From the NCBI GenBank assembly GCA_949130485.1, contig OX422184.1, forward strand, positions 7,172,655 to 7,236,654: 64,000 bases of DNA, given 5' to 3'. Shown piece by piece: positions 35,700 to 46,344 of this stretch. How positions within the stretch are numbered: position 1 is the stretch's first letter; every line of letters starts with the position of its first letter. The position numbers and the translations under genes are program-made. A model generated the notes under the pieces. That model did no database searches. It was not told where the DNA came from and saw only the letters and a list, made by a program, of their open reading frames with translations. The DNA is from Agelas oroides. Taxonomy: Eukaryota; Porifera; Demospongiae; Agelasida; Agelasidae.

Positions 35700-35752
35700 G
35701 CCTCATTCCCAGGCCACATGGGAGGAGGAAGTGGCCTGAGAACAAGGCTACA
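35700..35752. repeat. Mini foldback of the TAGCCTCG family
   Basis: TAGCCTCATTCCCAGGCCAC against GTGGCCTGAGAACAAGGCTA with a 13-base loop. The flank CAGCCATGAACT recurs after the copy at 42063-42123. A decayed relative lies at 35532-35577. Confidence 0.8.
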
Positions 35753-35828
35753 GCCATGAACTGCCAGTAAAAGTTGAAAACTTGTATGTTTTAGGAAGAC
35801 CCCCATGCACTGTCTAACTGTAGTGTGA

Positions 35829-35934
35829 AAAAGATGTAGGGATGGGGCTTTGCCAATATGTTGACCTTTGCTTTCATGCATTATCCCTACCTTGTTTGCA
35901 TACTTTTTGGCATGCCATCCCTACATCTTTTTAG
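35829..35934. repeat. 105-bp foldback, copy 2
   Basis: Same hairpin family as 35384-35491, opposite orientation. Confidence 0.85.
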
Positions 35935-35945
35935 TCTTGTAGTCT

Positions 35946-36599
35946 ATAGCCTCGTACCCAGGCCACGTGGGAGGAGGGAAAAGTGGCCTGGTATCCACTG
36001 TTTGCGCATGCGCGAAAAACCCCATGATTTCATGGGGTATCATATACCATCGTTCACAAACCGTTAATCTTTACCGTATACTGGCGTATAGCTCCGAAGC
36101 ACGTCCATCTCGAGCTTATCCCGCGAACATGGCAGGTAAAAGCGAGGACTTTGATGAAGCGCTCAAGCTCGCTCTTTGTTGTATTGGAAAGGGAGATTTC
36201 ACGTTGAAAGCAGAGCAGCTGGATGCAATCAAATGTATCTACGATGGTAAGGACGTATTCCTGTGGCTACCCACGGGATTTGGTAAGTCCATCTGCTACG
36301 AGACTCTGCCGTTCGTTTTCAACTACAAGCACAGCGACGGTGGAACCGGCGGTGGTTGTAGCGTAGTCCTTGTCGTGTCCCCCCTTGTGTCTCTGATAAC
36401 AGAAGCCATCACCCCGTAAACACAGCTGCCACACTGCAAGCCATATATCTAGTTTGGTTATTTCTCCGCATAACAACTATGTGTACCTTGTCCATAATCA
36501 GACTCGTTCGCGGAAGATTTCCGGAATCGTTCGTGCACGCGCAAACAGTGGATACCAGGCCACTTTTCCATCCTCCCACGTGGCCTGGGTACGAGGCTA
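35946..36599 (+). mobile_element. hAT-type TIR element carrying a helicase fragment (copy 2)
   Basis: A 654-bp element. Inverted ends TAGCCTCGTACCCAGGCCAC extend about 60 bp inward to TGTTTGCGCATGCGCG. The interior is a 96-codon RecQ-like ORF, intact here. No transposase, so it needs one in trans. It adjoins the family B MITE at 36601. Confidence 0.85.
36129..36419 (+). CDS. RecQ-type helicase N-terminal fragment carried by a transposon
   Basis: 96 residues from ATG to TAA. The order is [16 protein letters not shown], a motif-0-like [17 protein letters not shown], Walker [13 protein letters not shown] and motif Ia-like [16 protein letters not shown]. The family is superfamily 2, RecQ-like; the family needs several hundred further residues (DEAH box, motifs III-VI) that are absent, so no helicase activity is expected. 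The ORF could yield a truncated ATP-binding peptide or be passive cargo captured from a host or transposon helicase. The older copy at 3211-3501 has lost its frame. Confidence 0.75.
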   Translation: MAGKSEDFDEALKLALCCIGKGDFTLKAEQLDAIKCIYDGKDVFLWLPTGFGKSICYETLPFVFNYKHSDGGTGGGCSVVLVVSPLVSLITEAITP

Positions 36600-36600
36600 T

Positions 36601-37244
36601 ATGTGACCCGCTGAGCGAAAACCCGGCACTTTGCGCAAATATTGAATTTGAGTTAGAGGCAATTTTATCCGTACAGGTCGTTTCCCTGCTAAACTCACAT
36701 TATTACACCAGCGTGTCACAAGGGGCTTGGACTTATACTGAATTATGAAGCCTGGCTCTGCTACTATAAAGATGATATAAGCTCGAACTCACACAGGCAG
36801 GCCAGTGAAATACGGGAACGCGTTGCTATGGACAGCATGTACACGTTTTTCAAAATGCCCGATTTTACCCGCTTCCAGTCCGTATACGGTTGTCTTTCTG
36901 TCCATAGACACAATGTAAGCCCCCGCTTTTATAACCGCTGTCTTTCCCAACTGTCTTTGCCGACTTACAAGCTGCTTTTCTACAAGAACACGTGTAAATT
37001 TATGCAACACAATAGTATATGGAGACATTAAAATTTACCGTAGCAACGTAAAAACATTGCGTTTTCTCGAAAAGTTGCGTTCTGCATCCGCTACGCATTT
37101 CACTCTGTAGCTCAGGAACCAAGTAACCGATTGCTTCCGTTTTTTTTCCTGTTGCACAATTACACATTGGTATACTGATTTCCGGTCTTATCTCGATTTT
37201 CATAAAATGCGCGATGTGCCAGGTTTTCGCTCAGCGGGTCACAT
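36601..37244. mobile_element. MITE family B, inverted copy
   Basis: 644 bp with ATGTGACCCGCTGAGCG ends; counterpart of 2392-3029. Non-coding. Confidence 0.85.
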
Positions 37245-37659
37245 GTAGTCTATGGCAAGTTGTATGAACTTTCTTTCATGTTTGACATACAGAGTATCTC
37301 AGTTGACAGTTGTACTCTAGTCTAGCTCCTTCTGTCCCCAATGACACCTTTTAGCGACAACCAGATGTTTTGGCCATGCCCCTTGGTGGGATATAACTGC
37401 ATTGTGCCTATGGAGGCGGTAGCTTAGCACTGTTCAGGAAGGCTCAGAAACTATCAGAGCAGGACAAGGTACATACTGCAGTAGCCTCTTTCCCAGGCCT
37501 GTTCAAAATTTCGGTGAAAAGGGATAGTATCCACTGTTCGCGCATGCGCTTAATTATTAGTGCGCAAGTTCACGTGAAATTATGCAAGAGTGTGTCAAAT
37601 GATGGCCTATATCATGTGCTTATGAACTATGATATTATATATATTGGCTTTTATTTATC

Positions 37660-38390
37660 AGAGAGTCGGTAGACTCTCTATGTAGGGATGGCGCCGACGC
37701 GCAATATATGCAATACTTAAGCAAAAGCCGTATAACTTCACCACAAACACGCCAAAAGCTTATTTAAGTGCCCAGGCTTCCTCTTTGAGTGCCTTTGTGA
37801 TCAGCAAGACGCATATAAGTGGCCAAAAGCTATGCGGAAGACAGCTAAACGCAAAAGTGTGCGGTACCGAAAGTGCCATTTTTCGTATTCTTTCTTTCTT
37901 TCTTTCTTTCTTTCTTGCTACGACCACTACAGTCAACAACAATATCTCGCAAACGGTTTAAGTACTCACCATCAATTTAGCACAAAACTGATGCTTATCA
38001 CAGCGCGGAGCTCTACAACCACTCGGCGTCTTCATAGCTTCAAATTCACCCTGGTCAACAAAAGCCATTCACAACACCCTGAGGCTGCTGTCCGTTGCTT
38101 AGGACGCCATTTTCAAATTTTGTACGCATGCGCACACGAAGTCTCGTTCCCAGACCAAAGACCACGGTCATTGGTCTGGAAGCAAGAGTACACAAGCGAG
38201 TGGGCATGGCTGGCACGGTCTTTTCCTCCCGGGGCATTGGGCAAGGCTTATGAACACCACGTAGGTAAGGCGCTGCATTCAGCTGCCTACTTGTAGCTAC
38301 ACTAAAAATAGCCTACTCACAGCGAAATATTCATCTTAGGCTACTGTAACTGAGATTAACATAAAAAAAGTACAGAAACAAGACTTAAAA
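37660..38390. other. Insert in duplication arm 2, no gene seen
   Basis: Contains a (TTTC)n microsatellite at about 37880-37915 and a short foldback near 38143-38195. No host gene recognised. Confidence 0.6.
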
Positions 38391-38393
38391 ATG

Positions 38394-38503
38394 TAAAAAG
38401 ATGTAGGGATGGCATGCCAAAAAGTATGCAAACAAGGTAGGGATGATGCATGAAAGCAAAGGTTTACATATTGGCAAAGCCCCATCCCTACATCTTTTTC
38501 ACA
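38394..38503. repeat. 105-bp foldback, copy 3
   Basis: GATGTAGGGATGG hairpin, very close to copies 1, 2 and 4. Confidence 0.85.
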
Positions 38504-39056
38504 ATGAAGTTAGACAGCGTGCTTGAGAGCTGAATCTGCACCCATCCATGCAGTTATTAATGCTGTGCATGAGTGCTTGAGTTTTACACACTGATTACTA
38601 TGACCAGTCTGCAGCCTACTCGAGCTCACTATCTAGGTTATACTGTCACTACAAGTAGTATGTTGGCAATAAAACTACTAACCTTGGTAGCCACCTATAC
38701 AAGGTACACATATCTATACGCTCATACAGTGTAACCAGGCATAAGCTTCCAAATTTTGAAAATTCCGCCATTCATGCTGCAGGAGTATGCCCCTAGTAAA
38801 TTTGGTATTAATCGAAAGCGCTTGCTACGATCTATTTATCACGATAGACGATTTTTCATCTATGCACCTGTAAAGTCCTTTTTTTGATTTGCCCAGGCAA
38901 GTACACAAAATTTTTTGGGCAATGACATCATAGAATGACACTTTGTGATGTAATCTCACATTTTGCCATGTGCAGTGATAAAATTGTTTTCGATAGTTTT
39001 GAGCTGGTTTTGAGCGTGTTTGGAAGAGTTTTTGCGATCTACAAGGCTATTTGAAG

Positions 39057-40886
39057 ATGCCCCCAAAGTCCAAGAGGCAGAAACAGCTTCAAGAGGCTGC
39101 AATAAAGGCAAGAGAAGGGGTTAAGCGAGCTAGAACAGAAGAGTCTCATCCAGAATCAGCCTCCACTTCGGTTAATCCAGCGCCTACTGAGCGCTCTAGT
39201 GAATCTGAGGTAGAGACTACACCTGATCCTAGTTATGATCCTGATGAAGAGCTCTCTGCTGATGCCAACCTCATTCTGGAGAGGTTTGTCGAAGACTGGA
39301 TCTTGACCTTGGATAGGGATGACAAGGTCTCTTTGGGCCTCTTTCTGTGCTACCATCTACAGCATTTGTTCAACTTCACCCAGACAAAGGCAGCAGAGTA
39401 TGTTGGAGTTATGCTGGGCAAGTCAGATTGCACCATTCGCCAGTGGTGTCATGACTTTATCGAGAGTGGAGAAGTCCCTGAGAGCAAGCAGGGGAAGTAC
39501 CAACGCTCTGGTGTGCTGTGGTCGTCTGAGGAGCTAAACGAGAAGGCTTCCACTTTTGTTCGGGAACATGCGGCAGTCAAGGGTGAGCCCAACTTAAAAA
39601 CAGCAACGTTTTGTGAATGGGTAAATCAAGATTTGCTGTCTAACACCAGCCTTGAGCCTGGCTTCCCGAGAAAGATCTCCATTGAAACCGCTCGTAAGTG
39701 GCTTCATGAATTAGGTTTCGAAGTCCTGACTCCTGCCAAAGGCATGTTTTTCGATGGCCACGAACGAGACGATGTTGTTGAGTACCGAGGAAACTTTCTT
39801 CGAAAGATGATCGAAGTTGGATTTCTACATCCAGAACAGGCACCAACTCCCGAGGCAGCAGCGGCATTTCCTCCGGATGTGCCACTGGCCTTAGCTGCAG
39901 AGCGAGCCAAAACAGTTGTGTTTTTTCACGACGAGAGCACTTTTCATGTAAACAAGGACCAGCCGTTTCAGTGGGGAAAGAAGGGCACATACATGCTGCG
40001 TCCAAAGAGCAAGGGGTCTGGCATCATGGTGTCAGACATGGTTACTTAGCTCTCACAGATCAGGAATTTGATGCTGCTATGGTAAACCATCCCAATCTGG
40101 AGAAATGTGCACTAAGTGTCATCGAGTATGGAGAGAGCAGAGAGGGGTACTGGACGAGCGAAAAATTCATGAAGCAAATGGAGAAAGCTGTGCTGATTGC
40201 AGAAGTCAAGTACCCCAAGGCGGACAATTGGAAGCACGTTTGGGTGTTTGACAGCAGCAGTTGCCATACAGCCAAGGCTGACGATGCCCTTGAAGTTGCG
40301 AAGATGAATGTCAACCCAGGGGGAAAGCAGAAAGTGATGAGAGACACCATCTGGGCAGGAAAGGTACAGAAATTGAACTATGCTCTTGGTGTGCCTAAGG
40401 GTATGAGGGTTGTGCTTGAGGAGCGGGGTATTAATACTCGTACCCTTGTTGCAGAGCAGATGAGACAAATACTCGTTCAACATGACGATTTTAAGAATGA
40501 AAAAAGTCGAGTGGAGCACTTCATCGAATCAAAGGGGCACACCCTCATCTTTTTACCGAAGTTCCATCCAGAAGTAAATCCGATTGAGAGGGTGTGGGCC
40601 CAGGCTAAGCGGTATACGAAGGCATATTGTAAGTATAATTTACCCTCTGCGAAAGAACATTCCTCTTGGCCTTCAGAGTGTCACCGTTGAAAACATTCAG
40701 AATTATCACCGAAAAGTCCGACATTACATGTTTTCTTACCTTGAAGGACATGTGGCAGGAGCAGAGCTGGAAAAGAAAGAATCGGAGTTCACGAATAACT
40801 TTTATACTGACAGATTGAAGAAATTTGTCTTAACTTCAACGTTCGTTTTTGGGTTCTGTGATGCATTTTTCTTTCCTTTTTTTTAG
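39057..40886 (+). pseudogene. IS630-like DDE transposase, two frameshifts
   Basis: Starts MPPKSKRQKQLQEAA. An acidic linker leads to a helix-turn-helix region (TKAAEYVGVMLGKSDCTIRQW). The catalytic core shows VVFFHDESTFHVN, WVFDSSSCHTAKAD and PEVNPIERVWAQAKRY, as in IS630-type DDE transposases of sponges and fungi. Two frame changes break it, near 40035 (after GSGIMVSDM, before HGYLALTD) and near 40645 (before RKNIPLGLQSV). It is otherwise full length, so it died recently. It inserted in duplication arm 2. Confidence 0.85.
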
Positions 40887-41105
40887 CCAAATTTTAAAGA
40901 GTTTAGTATGGCATTAGCATTTTAGGATCATCCATCTAGGATGACATACTTCTTTAATTGATGTGGGCAGATTTTAAAGAAAATTCTCTATAAATTCTTT
41001 CTTACGTGTTACAATAAAAATGCTCTAGCCAAAATTTATTAATGACTAAGTAAAGCCTATTGACAAAGAATTAGTGCTGTGCCTTGATGAATGCAAAACT
41101 ACATA

Positions 41106-41861
41106 CCGTAGTGTCCCGCTAATACGCCCCCTTCGAAAATACGCCCCCCCCCCCCTCTTTTCCGCCAAAGTTCCTGCACAGGGTAGTTTGACTCGTTATA
41201 ACGCCCCCCCGGTGAGCGTCTTCTGGAACATCAAAACTACACGTGCTTACTATACGTTGCAAGTGCGTTCAGTAAGACTATAGTAGTCGGTGAATCTTTT
41301 GTAAGTTTTGTGGCTTTTAGAAAAGCCGGTTAGATGTTCCAAGTTTTAAGCTGCTAGTTTAGCAAACAGGTTTATCAGTCTGTCAAGGTGTTTTGTTTCC
41401 CTCTGAAGATGTACACGCACGGAACCACGAGTCCTTTCCCATCAACTTCAGAACGTCTTCTGTCACCATTGACGATGCAAGTCATGTCGCTGCCACTCTT
41501 GTGCAAGAAATAGCAGCAGACTCTGGAAATTTCCCGTGGTACATGACCGACAGTGTTGCCGTTCTTGAGGACAGCTACAGCGAAGTCGTCGTGAATGTTA
41601 TTGACCTCGCGTTGAACTGGCAGCTCTTCTCCGATGTAGGGAGACCACGCAGCTTTGTAAACGTGATGTCCGCGAACAGTACTCTCGATCCTGAAAGTCG
41701 TCGCCATAGTTAGTTGATAGTGAAAGGCATTGATTTCATAGGGGGGGGCTTATAGTCGAGACTAATTGCATCCTCGAATATAAGCCCCCCCCCCCCCCCC
41801 CCCCCACTTTAGGCGGGATGTAGTGTACAAAATGGTGGGGCATATTAACGGGACACTACGG
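41106..41861. mobile_element. TA-flanked TIR element carrying a HIRAN-domain ORF
   Basis: 756 bp with inverted ends CCGTAGTGTCCCGCTAATAC (right end CGGGACACTACGG) flanked by TA on both sides, the Tc1/mariner pattern. Long C/G runs lie just inside each end and a small foldback at about 41740-41790. It carries one minus-strand ORF and no transposase. Nested in the 3' part of the IS630-like transposon. Confidence 0.85.
41375..41707 (-). CDS. Stand-alone HIRAN-domain protein in a TIR element
   Basis: 110 residues from ATG at 41707. The HIRAN pattern is visible: VRGHHVYKAAW, the acidic GEELPVQREVNNIHDD, FAVAVLKNGNTVGHVPREIS, then a C-terminal strand-rich part with SDMTCIVNGDRRR. HIRAN domains in HLTF/Rad5 proteins bind 3' DNA ends; here nothing else is attached. 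The frame is open through the whole domain. The host element has no transposase. It could aid mobility, be captured cargo, or be a decayed end of a bigger protein. The HIRAN call is by eye. Confidence 0.7.
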   Translation of the reverse strand: MATTFRIESTVRGHHVYKAAWSPYIGEELPVQREVNNIHDDFAVAVLKNGNTVGHVPREISRVCCYFLHKSGSDMTCIVNGDRRRSEVDGKGLVVPCVYIFRGKQNTLTD

Positions 41862-42062
41862 TACTAATTTAATACAATACTAAGGCAATTACACGTGGGC
41901 AGATAGAGGTCGTTACCATGGAAACTGGCCCGATAGAATTTAAGACCTTTTTACATACAGCAAGTATACCAAATTTCATAGCTTAGTAATGCTGTATGTG
42001 GAAGATATAGCCTATTATGTGAAATTTCAATAGTTGGAAGTTCATGCCTGGTTGCACTATAT

Positions 42063-42123
42063 TAGTCTCGTTCCCAGGCCATGTGGGAGGAGCTAGGAAG
42101 TGCATGGCCTGAGAACGAGGCTA
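42063..42123. repeat. Mini foldback of the TAGCCTCG family
   Basis: 61-bp hairpin, TAGTCTCGTTCCCAGGCCAT against ATGGCCTGAGAACGAGGCTA, adjoining the end of the IS630-like transposon. Confidence 0.8.
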
Positions 42124-42164
42124 CAGCCATGAACTACCAGTAAAGACTACCAACTGCAGTGTGA

Positions 42165-42268
42165 AAAAGATGCAGGGATGGGGCTTTGCCAATATGTAGA
42201 CCTTTGCTTTCATGCATCATCCCTACCTTGTTTGCATACTTTTTGGCATGCCATCCCTACATCTTTTT
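42165..42268. repeat. 105-bp foldback, copy 4
   Basis: Same hairpin family as 35384, 35829 and 38394. Confidence 0.85.
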
Positions 42269-42485
42269 ACATTTGTAATGTTTTTTAAGTCTTGTATCAC
42301 TAAAGAGGTGGACGCTGCTCTCCTAGCCCTTTGCCCCAGTGCTTATCGCTTGAACTGCGCTGTCAACACAGGACGATCTTCATGCTATAAATGTAAGCTG
42401 TAGCTTCGTAAGACGAATTATAACTTGCCAAAACTGAGCCAGATTTCCCTAGGATAAATGCTTCGTAGATGCTTTTTTTTCGAGT

Positions 42486-43067
42486 TTAACCGATTATACG
42501 CGATAGACGCCTATAGGCGTCACTACATCAAAGCGCAATAGACGCCTATAGGCGTCACGGATTCGCTTGAGCTTGCTAACAGCCGTTGGCTCTTAGCAAC
42601 AAGCTTTATATCCGGTCTGTGGTTAGAGTGGGGCCTCCCCTAGTAATATGTGAGGTTTCGTTCAGAAGCCTTCGAGGGGCGGAGCGTAGTAAGCGTGAGA
42701 AGCCATGTAGGTCGTCGATCGACTCGATCGCGAAAGTGACTTATTGGCCACGTTTTCTTCTCAACGCCTATGAAGAGAGACACGACGCTAGCTACAGAGA
42801 AAAGCCAAAAACGGTACACACGGCAAGCAACAAAACCAGTGCTCCGCGAAAACAGCTGCCGTGTGCTTCAAAAACACTTACCTAGGTACAAATTAAGCGA
42901 TAGGAAGCTTTTCAAATCCCTTTTTCAACTCTGTAGAGCTATATTTAACTTCTCTGATGCTTACATATGCAGATAAAAGCTTTTATAATTGTTGATCTCA
43001 CGTGACATTAAAAATTCCGCGTTTGGGATAAATTAAATTCCAATAAACTTAGCGTATAATCGGTTAA
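42486..43067. mobile_element. piggyBac-type MITE with internal palindromes
   Basis: 582 bp, TTAA at each end and inverted ends TTAACCGATTATACGC. Two perfect 16-bp palindromes GACGCCTATAGGCGTC lie near the left end (42506-42521 and 42541-42556). No transposase. Confidence 0.88.
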
Positions 43068-43731
43068 GCACTGTCGCTTTGCCTCAAAGTTGCAGGGAGG
43101 CAAACAACACGGCAGAATCCAGGTCTTAAACACGAATAGCCATTGTCAGCAGTGTACGATTAAATATATGGCAATATAAGTGTACCTGACGTCACGGCAC
43201 ACGGAGGTAACACGGTATTATCCGGGATTCCCGGAATGTCGGCAAATTAAGTGCATGCGCAAACAGTAGATACCAGGCCCTTTACTGGTATGTTTTTCAA
43301 ATAAAAGGCATGATCCAATCTAGCCCAAGAAATTCAATTCTGGGAATTTATGGGTGGATCCAACTTAGTGGCAAGCTGCTGCCACTAATTAATTTGGGTT
43401 GATCCAATTTAGCACAATACCAGGAATGAAGCCTCTCAGTTGTCCCAGTCAGTTTATTTTGTGGCAACAAAGGGTGGTCAAGAACAATTTCCAGAAAAAA
43501 GAGCTATCCCATATGTATACATTTATGCTACTAAACCAGGCATACTAAAGTCTTAGCACATGAAACCAAGCATCACACAAGCATCACACATAGCTTCCTT
43601 TGTGCAGCAAAAATCATCAGCTGCATATAAACAGCTCACAAGTTATGGTGGTTCAAATATTAACCAACTCACGCACAAGATAACATGCGGTTAAGTTGCC
43701 CAGGAAACTGTAAGAAGCGCCCAGTGGCATC

Positions 43732-44328
43732 TTAACCCTTTACAGCCCAATGATGCCGTACGGCGTGATGGCCACACAAGGTCCTTTTTCAGTCTTCTCG
43801 TTCACGTTAGCGGTATAGTACGAACTTCCAGCGTTAGTACATGTAACTATATTCATTACACCCACCGGAAGCTAATATCGCATAGTTAAATTGAAAGTTA
43901 ACTACTTCCGGATCAGAAGTCAACATTGAGTGGCGTGCATTTTATCGCACTGGCGACGTCATGTATGTCAAGACCGATCTCGAAAAGTATACAAGCGACG
44001 AAGATGCAATAAAAAGCTATGTGAATCTAAAGGAAAGCTCTAACTACGCTGCAGATTTCAAGAAGAACAAACACGAAACAGCCAAGTTATAAGCTTGAGA
44101 ATGTACCGAAGGTAGCGATTTCCGGTCTGAAAACTTACGTTTGTCTTACAGCCTGTACTTTTTGTGGTAAGCTTCAAAACTCCACTGATGCTAAGCGAAC
44201 TATAAGGCTCTATAATTCTTTTTACCAGAAGTCTGTAGCTATTTCCCAATTCGCGATATGACACACAATACGCAACACGTTCTTCCTTCGCAATATTGCC
44301 ATTCGCGCTATGGGCTGGAAAGGGTTAA
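43732..44328. mobile_element. piggyBac-type MITE
   Basis: 597 bp, TTAA at both ends, inverted ends TTAACCCTTTACAGCCCA and TGGGCTGGAAAGGGTTAA. Non-coding. Confidence 0.88.
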
Positions 44329-44519
44329 GAATGGTTATTAGCGACTGACGGAAGCTTTTTAATAAATATTGAAGCAAATCGCTAATATACAGCATCATAG
44401 CCTGCTCAAAGCCCTGCCCAGGGACTTACCTGGTCATATATTCACTCCAAGTCAAGTAACCACCATAATCTTCCGTCAATCCCTCGGGGGAGGAGCTTAC
44501 AAGCCATATAAGTCCGTAA

Positions 44520-44600
44520 AACGTCATTCCAACACTCATAGAATGCTATTTTTTGTGCACGTCATTCCAACACTCATAGAATGCTATTTTTTGTGCAAGA
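44520..44600. repeat. Two 38-bp direct repeats
   Basis: Two perfect tandem copies starting CGTCATTCCAACACTCATAG. Confidence 0.9.
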
Positions 44601-44749
44601 GCAAGCAACTCCGCGTGCCCGGCAGCCATGGCTAGCTAATTGACATTGTTGCTGTGGTTGACAAAGTGCACATGCAGCTTCAGTACCTTGAACCTTGTGG
44701 GAGATTTGTACAGCAGTCAAGTAGGAAGCCAACATATGTGGCAGTCCCG

Positions 44750-44962
44750 TGTAGAAATCGAAGGTTATTCCGTCACGTATTTCGATTGCATCGCTGCGTT
44801 CAAAGCGCTGAACTTCCGTTAAGGGCGGGGCTCATACTTGCTTCGTAGGTGCATGAATATCTAATAAGTTTACAAAGAGCGTATGAGCGCCGCCCTTCAC
44901 GGAAGTTCAGCGATACGGCGCTTTGAATGCAGCGATGCGCGAAATACGCGTAAGGTACATGC
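44750..44962. repeat. Foldback insertion in duplication arm 2
   Basis: About 200-bp hairpin (GAACTTCCGTTAAGGGCGG against CCGCCCTTCACGGAAGTTC). It is absent from arm 1 at about 1805, which gives the empty site. Confidence 0.75.
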
Positions 44963-45202
44963 TTTGTGGTGAAATGAATTTTGTTATGCATTATTGCACT
45001 CCCAACACTTGACACTTTGACCTTCAGATTAATAACGCTAATATTGAACAACTTCCACGTTAATAAACAGAGACACATAACTACTTCCAAATTCCAAGGG
45101 TTAAGCACTTGGATGATTTCCTGGTCTTCGGTAAGGCTTTTTACAGCAGCATACCCACCAAGTAACTGCTTAAGAAATGAAATATGTCTCTTCTTAACAT
45201 AC

Positions 45203-45276
45203 CAAACCAAGAGGACCAATCTTTGGAGCAAGCGAAGATGTAGCACCGACTTCACCTCCAATGGCTCTGAGGTACA
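45203..45276 (-). pseudogene. RPL12: Inverted copy of RPL12 exon 2
   Basis: All 74 bases and both splice dinucleotides match 745-818 exactly; the flanking introns differ by small indels and substitutions. Exons 3-5 are not found downstream of it in the window, so it is best read as an orphan exon left by the inverted duplication. Confidence 0.85.
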
Positions 45277-45504
45277 CTAAAGCATACAACACAAAGTAAC
45301 TGTAATGAGACTCAGTGGAGCAACACACACCAGTTCACAAGTTCACACTGATTCACTTCAGAGTATCAATATTGGCCTCTTCTATTGGTGCCATGCTAAG
45401 GCCACAGTATAAGTAAATTGTTTGTTTCTCAGGCCCACCCACCTCAGAAAAAGCAATTCCTTATTAAAAATTAGTTCCAAGGTCAACAAGTACACATGCA
45501 CAAA

Positions 45505-46105
45505 TTCATGTAATCAACATTTGGAAGGAGTGCTTCGAGAGTTGCTATTGAAAGTAACTCCTCTTTAAGTTGCAGGCACCCAAAACAGCTTTATTGTGAC
45601 CTTCTACAGTTCTTGGGACATTAGAGGCAGGTATCTGTGTGCTAGGTATGAGGCTAGTTGGTGCTTTGCCCCACTAAATTGATTAAACAAGAACAAAAAA
45701 AAGAACCGCCTGCCTGCAGAAACTTTTGCCTGAGAAACAATGAATTTACTTAGTCTGGACGTCCCTTCTGGCCACACATAGGTCTGGGGAATAACCTTGC
45801 TCGGTAGTGTCCTGCTGGAATGCTGTGGATTTAAATACAGTGAACTTCATTTTCAAATCTTCAACGCAACTGGTTAAGTACTACTCTAACTTGAAAAATT
45901 TCCATGTTCTACTGTTATATTCACTTCCTGTCATTAGAAGAACTCAAACGCTGGTTGGCTGATGTGGCGTTCTTTCCCTCATCAACACCAACAGCAAGAT
46001 TCCAGCACTCAAGACATTTCCTGAAAATGTTGTTCACCAGACCCTCATGAGGCAAGAAGGGTCTGGGGGTCAGACTAAAGTCTACTACCACAGGCTAAAT
46101 TATTT
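45505..46105. other. Spacer with no gene seen
   Basis: Unique sequence between duplication arm 2 and the pogo transposon. No ORF or repeat recognised. Confidence 0.5.
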
Positions 46106-46344
46106 CAACTAGGGTAAGCGTGGGTATTATGGTACAGTAGGCTATTATGGAACACTTTGCAATAACTATTTATTCGTATTTGGCTAACTTACCTAGCCTA
46201 TCATGCCTATCCAGAGATCTTCGTGGTTGTTAGTTTGCTATTGGAGGTCAAAGGTCACGACCTTTAACCCTTCAATCACGTGTATTATCCAAAGCAGGTG
46301 GAATTTTCGTCAAGAAAACGCAGCAGCAGTGGTCAATAGAGGCC

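Larger units (their letters stand above)
38727..42059 (+). mobile_element. IS630/Tc1-like DNA transposon with DDE transposase
   Basis: 3.33 kb with inverted ends CAGTGTAACCAGGCAT and ATGCCTGGTTGCACTA, about 40 bp at some 80 percent match, and TA at both flanks. It encodes one transposase (39057-40886) and contains a nested TIR element (41106-41861). Confidence 0.85.
35939..45504. repeat. Arm 2 of the inverted segmental duplication, expanded by insertions
   Basis: Inverted counterpart of 517-3690 in four blocks: 35939-37660, about 42290-42405, about 44690-45200 and 45200-45504. The gaps are filled by an IS630-like transposon, foldbacks and two TTAA elements. It contains the inverted RPL12 exon 2 copy. 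Confidence 0.8.

Noticed and set aside
45203-45276. Inverted RPL12 exon 2 as part of a second working RPL12 gene
   Set aside because: Exons 3-5 are absent in the needed orientation within the window, although the gene could continue via material not recognised.
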